From Nymphaea colorata (lineage: Eukaryota > Streptophyta > Magnoliopsida > Nymphaeales > Nymphaeaceae), in contig NC_045150.1 in the NCBI RefSeq assembly GCF_008831285.2, positions 13,933,868 through 13,997,867 on the forward strand: 64,000 nucleotides of DNA, given 5' to 3'. The position numbers and the translations under genes were made by a program. A model generated the notes under the pieces. The model worked only from the letters and a program-made list of their open reading frames with translations, did no database searches and was not told where the DNA came from. Below are positions 54,596-64,000 of the stretch, piece by piece; positions within the stretch are counted from its first letter, which is position 1; each line of letters opens with the position of its first letter.

Positions 54596-55209
54596 AGCTT
54601 ACTCAGGATCATGGTAGCTGAATTTTAAATTCATGTACATGTTAAAAACCACAGGTTTGGGAGGGTGGGGGTGGGGGAACCTTAAATTCATAAACGTAAG
54701 ATCACTGCATATTTCAAATCCGAAGTGAAACAAACAAAGCCATGAAAGAGAGGCCTAAACACGCATGCGTACACACACACACACATTCTTGCTCTCTCTC
54801 TCTCTCTTTTACCCAAAAAGTCCACTGCATTTCTATATAGAAGTACAATCCTAGTCAGCTTCATCCTGCCCTCCCTGCGTGCATCATAGGAATCATATAT
54901 TAAGTCATGAATCATTTTCAAGTTCAGGTTTATTCTTTAAACGATAAATAATGTACTGTTCTGGCAACGTCAAAACTTTTGCAGTAAAAAGATTCAACAA
55001 TTTTCATGAAACAACTTAAATTATAGCACGTTTAATTCATATCTATATATTAAATCAGTATTATTCATAATCATGTCTATATTTTAACTAAACACTATGG
55101 TTGCATTTAATATATAAGATTCAAGACTGCATAAAAAGGTGTGTTTTGGGAGATCGGCAGTTTAAACACTAGCAAGGATTTGAAATCCATTTTACATGTA
55201 TGAGCGTAC
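54596..55209. other. no gene; short CA/CT repeats
   Basis: Contains (CA)n at 54772-54784 and (CT)n at 54795-54808; otherwise AT-rich. Lies 3' of the minus-strand WAT1 exon and may include its intron 1. Confidence 0.4.
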
Positions 55210-55387
55210 CTTTCTAATAAGAAGGCAATAGGGCAAATAAAGGCAGAGCAAAAAATGTAGCGGTAAGCGATGAGCACGAGGTGGCTCATCCCTCAGTCTA
55301 CTGCCAGCTTGTAGTGGATGTTCATTCCGGCCAATGCCACATGCACCACCACCATGGCCACTGCCGGCATCGCCCCTTCCACTCCAT
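55210..55387 (-). pseudogene. WAT1-related exon 1, copy C, nonsense codon
   Basis: Minus strand: ATG 55387 (MEWKGR), an indel, then MPAVAMVVVHVALAGMNIHY, KLAVD, stop, GMSHLVLIAYRYIF, CPIAFLLER|GTACGC. The TGA (55295-55293) replaces the CGA Arg codon of SADRGMS seen at 30.6 kb, a C-to-T change. The donor is intact. On this strand exon 2 of the copy lies upstream (58.1 kb) rather than downstream, so the two belong to different or rearranged copies. Confidence 0.85.
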
Positions 55388-55769
55388 TACTACAGTTTGT
55401 CAGCTTCTCCTCCTTTTACTAGTACTACTACAGCAAGCTTTTCTTCTTCTTCTTCAAGGAAGAATTGGAAGATGGAAAGACTGCTTCGGCCTAAGTAAAG
55501 TATATATAGGCTTATAAGTGTTCTTCTAACTCCTCATTGGTTGGTGCAGGTCCCTTTGACAGGCGGCTCCTTGGGGATCCAGATCTTCACTCCCAAGTTG
55601 ACCATCTTCTGATATAATTGTTTGGGAGCATATATCTCGTGTATTGCTTACACACTCAACTGGATTCTATATGCAGTGGCAGATTCAGTAAAGAATCCAT
55701 GAGCTCAGGAGTAGAGTTGCTTTCATGTACTGAAATCTAACTCATATAAGTAGGAGTGGAGTTGGGAAA

Positions 55770-55930
55770 TTTTCGTTGCAGGAGCTAAACTATAGTTTCA
55801 AAAATTTTAATAAGGGTTGAAATAGAAATTTTCAACTTTTTTTATATATGTTGCATGGAATTGAAATTTACATATAAATTTTTGAATTTTTTTAAATTTG
55901 AATGGGCCAAGGACCCTGCCTCCACCCTTC
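55770..55930. repeat. GGGGTGGAGCC MITE family member, diverged
   Basis: TTTCAAAAATTTTAATAAGG ... GGGCCAAGGACCCTGCCTCC; right end degraded. Confidence 0.5.
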
Positions 55931-56097
55931 CTTATATGCAACTTGTAGTACGTAGATACGTAAAAGTACAAAATCATAGCATTTATATTGTTGTAATCAT
56001 AAAAACCACGCTCATTATTAACTTGTAAAGAGTATGATTTTTTGAGGGTTAGTAGGAAAAGTATTTCATCCTATCGCCAGGCTTGAGAACCGTTCCA

Positions 56098-56290
56098 CCC
56101 AAGGGTGGAGCCTGAAAATTTTCATAAGGAGGACAGAATTAAAGTTTCTAAATTTTGATAGGGGCTGAAATATCATTTTTCAAAATTTTAATGTAGGACA
56201 AGTGAAATTTTCTAAAATTTACATGTAATTTTTTTAAAAAAACAATTTGAGGTGGGGTTACCCCCTTGGCTCTGTCCCTAGATCCACCCT
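56098..56290. repeat. GGGGTGGAGCC MITE family member
   Basis: Both ends visible: AAGGGTGGAGCCTGAAAAT at the left and CCCTTGGCTCTGTCCCTAG at the right, imperfect inverted repeats. Confidence 0.75.
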
Positions 56291-56640
56291 TCTCTGATCT
56301 TTGTAGGAAATCATGCAATTGCTTTCACTACTATCTTGGATGATGCTATCGTTATGTTTCAACTTGTGTATTAGTGTCCCTCTTTTTGCAGCACTTGGAG
56401 TTGATCCTATAGGAGCTCGAAATGCCTACATAGCCCTGCTCTATCCATCGCATTAAACTCCTCAAGGACAGTGTGACTTTTTCAAAAACCCATTTGGACT
56501 ACAATGAATTTATCTGTAGAAATTATTGAAGCAATGGTTAAAATATGAGACTGCTTCCAATTATATGCATATATGTATCAGATATGTACGTCTGTTTTTC
56601 AATAATTAAAGAACACTTGCTTCTTTTGAGAAGTATTTGA
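56291..56640 (+). repeat. segmental duplicate of 52986-53340
   Basis: Direct orientation, about 3.3 kb from its partner, with small deletions (for example within GAAATGCCTACATAGCCC). Confidence 0.85.
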
Positions 56641-58007
56641 GTATTTTGAAAAAAATACTTTATTTCCATATTTTCAACATAATCTCCACCATTTGATGTA
56701 CTTAGAATCGACAAGTGGTATCATTCCCATCAAATATGGTATATAAAGGTACAGTAACTACATATTTTCAATAACAAACATGTTTTTTTTTAAGTGCCAA
56801 ATTGAGTTTGAAGTAGAGGATTCCTAATCTAACTTTCCTCTTGTAAAACTGTTTTTTGTTTTTCAAAGAGCGAAATTGTCATTTTATCTTTTTTTGAAAG
56901 TTTTAAACAGAAGAGCTAATAGCTGATGGGGAGTGGTTGACAAAGGCAAACAAAAACATATGGAAGAACAGTGGTAACAACAACTCTTGTAAAGCAGGAA
57001 TCATTTTATAAAAACATATAAAGAACTTTAAAATGAAGAGAGAATGGAAGCACAACTAATTGGAACTTGATTGACTTTCCTCAACTTATTTAGAATTTTT
57101 AGGGCATAGTTAAATAAATTGGTCCTGTTATTTAGAGTTACAACCATGTAGGATCAATGACAACAAAATAAAAGATAAATAATACTGTGTGACACATACA
57201 TGGCATCTCTGTATTGGCCAACGTACTGAATTGAATCAGTTTGGACTGCCATTAATTTGATACGAATCGATCGATTCAAGCCACTTTTCACAACGCTGCT
57301 AGAGATCAGAATCATTTTCAAGGCGGCCTCATTTTTCATTAATATCCATCTGAAGAAATTAAACATTACAAGCTGCCTCAAAGGGCATCATAGCACAGCT
57401 GGTCGGACAGACGGACATATATAATGTATGTTGCATTTCGATTCCTGTGGGCACTATTCTCTTAAACCGTTAAAGGTGGAATCATGACACTCAAATTGAA
57501 GGGTGTAACGTACACACCTAGGTTCTGACATAGAATTAAACCTCTGAGGCAAGAAAAATGAAGAGGGGAAGGGGGGGACACTTTTTGACACTTTTTCATT
57601 AAAATATTAAAGAGCCTGTCTGCAATGGGTCGCCAATTTACAGTCACAACCATCAAATGAGGGCCAACGACTCCCCCATAATTAGAGGGCCATCATATAT
57701 GCTGAACAGAAGAACATAATCTATTTTTATGCTTTGTCAAGACCGTGCATTCAATCTACGCTCTTTTATTGATTCTAAATTTTATGGAGGGTGGACTAAT
57801 GAACCGGCCATTCAAGTGGCTCAGCTGAACAGGTTGCGAATCAGCCAAAAAAAATATATATATCCGTACACTTAAAAGAAACCATGAACCAGGATGATTT
57901 GAAGTTATCCAATAATTAATTGAATTCAAGAGAGAACCTTATTGGCATGAATGAAAGAAAAAAAGAAGAACAAGATGGTAAAGATAAGGAATTAAGTGAA
58001 AAGCCAC
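56641..58007. other. no feature seen
   Basis: AT-rich; a short minus-strand frame at about 57154-57381 has no recognised motif. Confidence 0.4.
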
Positions 58008-58124
58008 CGAAACATGGCTGCGAGCATGAAGGTGAAGGCAGGTAGCAGGTTGGCCATTGCACAAACGAACGTCGCTGAAGTCATTTTCATTGAGATTTTG
58101 TAGAAAATTTGATTCAGTGTTGCC
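58008..58124 (-). pseudogene. WAT1-related exon 2, copy C, structurally intact
   Basis: Minus strand, 117 bp like copy B exon 2, with acceptor CTACAG and donor TTTCG|GTGGC: ATLNQIFYKISMKMTSATFV, CAMANLLPAFTFMLAAMF. It encodes a membrane segment of the EamA domain. No neighbouring exon 1 or 3 in the right order and strand. Confidence 0.85.
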
Positions 58125-58236
58125 CTGTAGAGAATGATAATGTAAGTTACATATTCAAATGTCACCATCCATGCAGCAAGATACTGATCGAAGAAATCTT
58201 TCATAAAATTCAAACTCTCATAACATTATGGTTGTA

Positions 58237-58425
58237 GTAAGGGGTGGAGCCAGAAAATTTTAATGAAGAGAGCCAAATTAATTTTTTTAAATTTTGACAT
58301 GGGCTAAAATATCATTTTTCAAAATTATTATATACGATAAGTAAATTTTTATAAAATTAGCAGGTAAATTTAAAAAAAAAATTGAAGTGGGGCCAAGGCC
58401 CAGGAGGGGCCCCCCCTTGGATCTG
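58237..58425. repeat. GGGGTGGAGCC MITE family member, near complete
   Basis: AGGGGTGGAGCCAGAAAATT at the left; GGCCCCCCCTTGGATCTGCC at the right; interior TTTTTCAAAATTATTATATA. Confidence 0.75.
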
Positions 58426-58429
58426 CCCG

Positions 58430-58850
58430 TGTTAAATTTCTCACCTACCCAAAACACAAACACACTTGCTCAACCCATTTATCCATTCATTGCTTTTCAC
58501 CGTGGTGGGCAAGAATTTTGATGCCTGCTTGCATAAGGTAAAACACCAGAGCGCCATTTCTTCAAGTCCTAGCAAGCTAGTACTGGCCAACAATAAGACT
58601 CTATTCTCAGGAATAATAACAATAATGGGAATGAAATTACAATATTTTTGTACTCTAGTACCCTCTCTCTCTATCTCACTTCTAGGTGCCAAGGAATTTT
58701 CATTTTACTTTAAAACATCCTGATTTTATCAGGATATATATTTGCATAAAGAAACTAAAATAGTTTGTAATTTTTTATTAAAAAAATAAAATTTATGTAG
58801 CCTTCTTAAAAAAAGCAAGATTCCAAGCATTGGTGACGGTAAATATAATG
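58430..58850 (+). repeat. segmental duplicate of 51320-51710
   Basis: See 51320-51710; the same MITE-plus-tail arrangement in direct orientation. Confidence 0.85.
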
Positions 58851-58914
58851 AATTTGCTTAAATATATTCAGATTTGTCACTGAGACCATTGGATTGCCCA
58901 CATAAATTGCCTTA

Positions 58915-59505
58915 GACTCCAGCTCTGGTCCATTCACACCCACCTGGTGCGCCAGCATGCAGGGTTGTCGGAGCTGGGCAACCTAGCACTGGGCTCGCTC
59001 TTGGCTACAGGAAACACTTTGTGCTGTGCCATATGGTTCATGGTCTAGGTAATGGATTCCTACTCCCTTAAGCATATCCACCAAATCAATTATGTTCCAT
59101 TGATTCTTCTAACAAGAATATAATTAATTAACTTAATTTTTTTATTAAATTGATCTCTAATGAGAGGCGAAGATGAGCCAGAGGTACCCGCACCCTTACA
59201 CAAGCACTGCGTCACTCAATCTGATTGCAGCCGTCCAGTGCACATGCATTGCAGCCAATACTGAGAGAGATGCATCTGCATCTGCAATTGCAGCCAATGC
59301 AGTGCTTGTGTATGGGTGCGGGTACCTCTCGCTCATCTTCACTTTTCATTAGAGATCAATTTAATCAAACAATTAGTTTAATTAATTCTTTTCTTGTTAG
59401 AAGAAAAAAATGGAACATAATTGCTTTGATGGATATGCTTAAGGGAATAGTAATCCATTACCTGGATGATGAACCATATGGCACAGCACAAAGTGTTGGC
59501 TGAGC
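58915..59505. repeat. WAT1 exon 3/4 foldback: 198-bp inverted arms
   Basis: Plus strand: exon 3 end (LGNLALGSLLATGNTLCCAI, about 58970-59050), intron 3, then exon 4 start (YPHPYTSTASLNLIAAVQC, about 59168-59270). From 59299 the same material returns in reverse complement. Arms 59013-59210 and 59299-59497, loop 59211-59298. The arm identity is high by eye, with the two arms differing by about as much as separate paralogs do (GTAATGG versus TTACCTGGATGATG at the exon 3 donor). So the foldback came from joining two copies, or from an old inversion. Transcribed, it would make a long WAT1-matching hairpin. Confidence 0.9.
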
Positions 59506-59694
59506 TAGGAAAGTGGACTTATTTGCGATTGGGTTCGGATCGATTAATGGAGAAAGATGAAATTTCCAGCAGGCTATTAGATGGAACGCAGAATTCATGG
59601 CTTATAATGCAACAAATAGTTTGCAGTATTTATAGCTACCATTTATACAACATTGAGCAGATTTGAAGCTTCCCATATATGTGTGCATCCAAAC

Positions 59695-59696
59695 AC

Positions 59697-59759
<63 letters not shown>
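59695..59759. repeat. (GT)n(GA)n microsatellite
   Basis: GT repeat followed by about 40 bp of GA repeat. Confidence 0.95.
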
Positions 59760-59763
<4 letters not shown>

Positions 59764-59773
59764 TATACTAATC

Positions 59774-60130
59774 TAAATGCATTCACTAGAATTCCATCGC
59801 AATGATCTGGCCTCTAAAACCAATTTATCATCATATTCTAGTATGTACTTTTGAAAAATGTCATTTTTTCAGTTAAGGTGAGAATGTATCTATTATTTGT
59901 GTATATATATACCCATCATAGCTTTACCTTTCTTGTACATACATTCGATCTATGGGGCTATATGGAATGAAATTATACTATACAACTTCGACTTAATTTG
60001 AAAAAAAAAATCTTTTCAGTCAGCAGATCATATTAATTCATCCAATTATATGTATAATTAAACAACTGATAATGATTGTTCTGAATTCTCATGTGGGAAA
60101 TTAAGGTGTTCAATGGAATGGGGCGGCCAA
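59774..60130 (-). repeat. WAT1 intron 2 fragment in reverse orientation
   Basis: Reverse complement of the copy A segment 35080-35430 (shared words TCATATTCTAGTATGTACTT, AACAACTGATAATGATTGTT read on the plus strand). It continues the minus-oriented half of the foldback, separated from it by about 190 bp of unrelated sequence and a microsatellite. Confidence 0.85.
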
Positions 60131-60149
60131 ATTGAGAATGGCAAACTTG

Positions 60150-60340
60150 CCATTTGAGCCATTTTACCTTTTTGTATTTATTTAATACAGATTAAGTCCG
60201 ACAAAAACAAATCAATTTGAACTAACTAAAAGCAAAGCATATTCTTGACCATATTCACAATATAACCGGGCGGACTTAGACTAACTTGTGATCCGGACTT
60301 CGTTAGGTTCTAGGCACACTTAAGAATAAAGTTTATATAT
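60150..60340 (+). repeat. duplicate of 31670-31855
   Basis: CATTTGA(G/C)CCATTTTA, AACTAAAAGCAAA(G/A)CATATTC and ATAACCGGGCGGACTTAG match the WAT1 A block in order. Confidence 0.85.
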
Positions 60341-60449
60341 ATACATAATTTGATCGCAACATGTACGTCAATTAGAAAGCTTTTAACGCCTACTCGTTCG
60401 TGATTAATCTCCAAATCTACAGACATGGCTTTACCACTCTTAGCTAATC

Positions 60450-61875
60450 AATATTAAAAGAAGTGAATTGACAAATATATCACAACAGTCTTTGAAAAAT
60501 TTCTAAAAATATCCGGTTGCATCGTCTCATTCACACACCCTATAAGGAGACCTTGGAAGTGCATGATGAGGACTTGAGGAACTCATCTCTAATCCATTGA
60601 AGCCACCGTCAAAGATTCCCCTTTTACCTGGACGGCCAAGGTATCACCTCTCTTTTAATCTATTATTTTCAAGGTATGTAAATCTCTTTTCTTTTAGATT
60701 TCTCTTATCTCTTCTATTGAAAGCAAGTATTCTCCACGTATTTATTTTTTTATTAATTTTTTTCCCTTCCTTTTTAACCTATCTTTTTATCTTTTTAACT
60801 TGACTTTTCATTTTTTTAACTTGTTTTTTGTTTCAACTCATTTTTCTCTCATTTTTAACGTTTCTATCTTATATTTGAACTTCTCCCTCTTTACTTTATA
60901 CCAAGCTAATGAAGGTCTAGACCTTTTCGGAGGTAAGCATCTTTCTTAAAGCTCTAAAAGCATGACCAATGCAAGTTCCCTTTGCTTCTTTTTGTATTTA
61001 TTTCTCTATTTTTCTCTTTTTCCTGTCCCTCTTTCTATGTTTCTGTCTTTATTTTTACCTATCTCTTTTTCGCTCTTTTTAAATTGTTTTTCTATATTTT
61101 AAAATGTATTTCATTCTCTGACTCTCTCTTTTAAATCACTCTTCTCATAATTTCATTTATCTTCTTGATCTCTCCTCTTTTTATTTCTCTCTTCATTTCT
61201 CTCTCTCTCTCTCTCTCTCGCTAACATTACTCTCCCACTCATTTTCAAATTCTTCTTTTATTTTAACCTCTGCTTCTCTCATTTTAACTTCTCTTTCTCT
61301 TTTTACTTCCCTCTTTCTCTTTTTCTTTCATTAGCCATTCTCTTGAAATCTCTCTTTTGTTAATTTCTTTCTCATTTTATTTTATTAATATCTCTGTTGT
61401 TAATATCTCCCTCTCTTTTATAATCTCTCTTTATTTTTTTAATCTCTCCCTTTTATAATCTCTCTTTATTGTTACTACCTCTCTTTCCCTTTTTATTTGA
61501 TTAATCTCGGTTATCTTTATTTTAATTATTTATTTTTGTCCCTCTCTATTTTTTCTTTGTTTCTTACTTTCTCTCTCTCTCTCACATTGTCCATTTCATT
61601 CTCTCTACCTTGATGGCTTGATGATTTGTGATGCATTTTATAATGGTGAGGCGTTAGAGGGATGTTTTATTATTTTTATTATTTTTGAAGTTGGGACATA
61701 TCCAACCCAATAAACACCTAAATATGCTTGATGTACAGAATAATTTGCACTGAACATGTCATTTTTTATTTTTCAAACCAATATATAAAGAAGTGAATTG
61801 ACAAATATATCACAACAATCTTCAAAAAATTTCTAAAAATATCCGGTTGCATCGTCTCATTCACACACCCTAAAA
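60450..61875 (+). repeat. 1.2-kb pyrimidine tract between ~96-bp direct repeats
   Basis: Flanks 60450-60547 and 61780-61875 share AAGAAGTGAATTGACAAATA, TTTCTAAAAATATCCGGTTG and CATCGTCTCATTCACACACC. Between them, 60640-61620 is almost all C and T on the plus strand, built of CTCTTTTT-type words with a (CT)n core near 61199-61219. No open frame worth calling. The right flank also resembles 38300-38350. It may be an expanded simple-sequence insertion or slippage product. Confidence 0.75.
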
Positions 61876-61879
61876 GGAA

Positions 61880-62985
61880 ATTAGCTCTCTTCGCAAAGAA
61901 TTGAGGAACTTACTATGGTACCTGTTTTGCAAAAGGGCTTATTTTGACCTTTTTTTTTAGGATCTCCGTAACTTCTTTTCTTGTTTGTGCGTGCAGTCAA
62001 TGTTTGGTAAAAAATCCTTTCCATTCATACTTGTTTTTTATTTCAGCCCTTTGTTCTTATTATTATGATTTTTTTTAATGCTTCAAAAGGAAAATACTAA
62101 TCCCCTGATTCAGCTGGTCAGAGAACAAGGCATTGATGAAGAAATCAATTTCAATGATGATAATAAAATCACGATTGATGAACTTGAAGTGGGTAGTTCC
62201 TGTTTTACTGTTCGAACTTTGAAGTAATATTCAAGGTGGAGACATTGATTTAGAATCAGATATTTGATCAATGATACTGTTTTGAAAAAATCGGATGCAG
62301 AAAAAAATTTAATATTAGCTATTCTTAGCTGTTTGATTCCATAAGTCTGAGACATTTTTCACAATTAGCTGAATCCATAGATCAAATTGTATAAGATCAT
62401 CATAATAAACATATCACAAAATTGGCTGATGTACCCATTTGGTTCCATAGCCAATTCACGACATTGAATCAAACCACGAATAGATGCTCTATTAATTTAA
62501 AACAAATTGCTTATGGATGGGATTTTGTTACCATGGATAACTGATGCTAGCCATCAAACTTGCCCTGAGACTTATAGTGACATTAAATCAAGCAAACATA
62601 TGGCCGAAATGAGAGAAGGAGATACCTTGAAAAAGGTCAAAGTCCGTTCCGCTTTTCTCCTACCCTTGGGGTTCAGGGCTGCTTTATACATCGCCGAAAT
62701 GAGTATACAACCTTGACCATTAATGGTCAGCATATTGCATTGAGTTTGCATGTCATTTCAGCCACATGAAAAAACTCTCTTGTCTACATTTTAGTAAAAG
62801 AATGATAGAATGGTTCATGTCACTTATTAGGTCCAATTGTCCCAGGCACTGACAGGAAGGTCTACACTAAATTAATGTGATTTTGGATTTCTGTAATAAC
62901 CACTCTCTCTGATCAAGCTCTATGGATGTGTTTCAATACTGTGGAACTAGCATGGGTCCAGTCCCATACATCAACTAAGTTAATG
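61880..62985. other. no gene supported
   Basis: 62345-62425 repeats 30065-30155 from upstream of WAT1 A. Short coding-like stretches (about 62110-62190 and 62507-62716, including EMREGDTLKKVKVRSAFLLP) are not recognised. Confidence 0.4.
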
Positions 62986-63112
62986 TACACAAATAATAGA
63001 TGCATTCACCTTAACTGAAAGAATGACATTTTTCAAAAGTACATACTAGAATATGATGATAAATTGGTTTTAGAAGCTAGATCATTGCGATGTAATTCTA
63101 GTGAATGAATTT
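62986..63112 (+). repeat. WAT1 intron 2 fragment, inverted partner of 59774-59904
   Basis: ACATACTAGAATATGATGAT and AAATTGGTTTTAGAAGCTAG match 35380-35430 in direct, and 59774-59904 in inverted, orientation. The LINE fragment begins immediately after. Confidence 0.9.
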
Positions 63113-63129
63113 AAATGTCTCCTCTCTCT

Positions 63130-64000
63130 CTCTCTCTCTTCTTGGGTACATCAGCATGGACCTTCTTTGCTTATCGTGAGGAGACCAAATTGTCTGTGAT
63201 TTCTCACGCCTGCGTTCGTACTTTGTTGCGTCAACCGTCATTTGGGTTTCTTTCGACTAATACTGCTGCTGGCGGCATCTTGTTGGCCTGGACTCTGCCT
63301 CTTACGGGGGTTGTGGTGCATATTGGTAAATACTCTATCTCAGTCATTCTCAATGGTCTCTGGCCCAATGGCCCGATCTTAGTTACTGTGGTCTATGGCC
63401 CTTGCGTTGGGGCCTTGTGTGACCAACTTTGGGATGAACTACATCATGCTCGTCAGCTTGTTTCCTCACCTTGGCTTTTGGTAGGGGTCTTCAATTGTTT
63501 GCTTAGCCCTGCCAACTCTTCATCCCCTATCTCTTATGGTCCGTCTATGTCTGCTTTTCGCTCCTTCATTGATGAGTTCGGTCTTTTTGACGTGCCCTTG
63601 AGTAATGACAAGTTTACTTGGTCCAACAATAGGAATCCTTCGATTCTTCGTAGGTTGGACTGGGTCTTGATCTCACCTGAGTTGTTCTCTACCTTTCCTT
63701 CATCCGCCTTGGTTATTGGGCCGAGGCACTTGTCTAATCATGCTCCACTGCTCCTTTCCCTTCTTCGGGGTAGGGCTCGTATCTAGCGCGCCAGGTTCCG
63801 TTTTGAGCTTTGGTGACTCCGAGATGAGTCCTTTGTGACTGTGTCCCTAAATGGTGGGCTTGCACCATCAATGGTAGGTGGGCTGCTTTCAGGCTCTCCT
63901 AGAAGTTACACTCCATCAGGAGGGAGGTTTTTGCCTAAAAGCATATTTTCTGGAGCGGCAAGTTTTCTGAGGTGACCGGTTGGGATGAGGAGATCTTGTC
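63130..64000 (+). mobile_element. second LINE copy, 5'-truncated, endonuclease region
   Basis: Homologous to ORF2 8910-9780 of the 6.2-12.5 kb LINE: SVISHACVRTLLRQPSFGFL, GPSMSAFRSFIDEFGLFDVP, FTWSNNRNPSILRRLD. It begins inside the EEP domain at a CT run and runs off the window. An early indel (before ETKLS) and a TAG after GRARI (63784-63786) break the frame, and further stops follow. Two catalytic positions are changed: GDFN is GVFN (63484-63495) and the terminal SDH is SNH (63733-63741). Dead on arrival or decayed. Confidence 0.92.

Noticed and set aside
60450-61875. Direct repeats read as LTRs of a small retroelement (TRIM).
   Set aside because: No TG/CA borders, primer site or polypurine tract consistent with an LTR element.
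1-64000. tRNA, rRNA and CRISPR-like arrays.
   Set aside because: No cloverleaf with A/B boxes or rRNA words was seen; tandem repeats found are ordinary duplications and microsatellites without spacers.

Overview
This is plant nuclear DNA, almost certainly from a flowering plant. The evidence is spliced fragments of plant-specific families (WAT1-related/EamA transporters, a MOM1-like silencing protein, a plant-type D-2-hydroxyacid dehydrogenase), an L1-type LINE with an RVT/zf-RVT ORF2, two Ty1/copia elements (one with the plant initiator-Met primer site TGGTATCAGAG), MITEs and many AT/CT/GA microsatellites. I cannot name the species. No complete intact host gene is visible: almost every recognisable coding piece is truncated, frameshifted, stop-containing or missing a splice site, so the window reads as repeat-rich gene-graveyard sequence.

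Layout. 0-6 kb: a possible first exon on the minus strand, the last two exons of a D-2-hydroxyacid dehydrogenase (minus), a CACTA-like remnant. 6.2-12.5 kb: a nearly full-length LINE with 307-bp tandem units at its 5' end, an ORF1/ORF2 ATGA overlap, two in-frame stops and one frameshift in ORF2, and a microsatellite tail. 12.5-13.3 kb: a two-unit MITE. 16.4-25.9 kb: a possible small two-exon gene, then a plus-strand MOM1-like pseudogene preceded by a 422-bp inverted duplication of its putative exon and split by a minus-strand Ty1/copia element (20.7-23.19 kb). 26-30 kb: AT-rich sequence with a tandem repeat and a clean hAT-type MITE.

30.3-42.8 kb: a WAT1-related transporter cluster. Copy A (exon 1 at 30.5, exons 2-6 at 34.8-36.7 kb) and copy B (exons 2-6 at 40.3-42.8 kb) carry different lesions; an extra exon-1 piece (31.24 kb), a second minus-strand copia (32.2-34.3 kb) and MITEs lie in the introns. 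45.4-46.8 kb: an unidentified minus-strand coding-like block. 50.6-63.1 kb: a mosaic of duplicated fragments, including another copy of the MOM1-like last exon (more intact than the one in the main locus, and beside a CACTA terminus), WAT1 exons 1 and 2 on the minus strand in the wrong order, a perfect-looking WAT1 exon 3/4 foldback with ~198-bp arms, a 1.2-kb pyrimidine tract between direct repeats, and a 5'-truncated LINE copy at the right edge.

The most interesting theme is that two gene families here (a MOM1-like silencing factor and WAT1 transporters) have each produced inverted duplications able to form long hairpin RNA. These are candidates for endogenous siRNA loci or proto-MIR genes directed against their parent genes. 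Nothing in the sequence proves they are transcribed.
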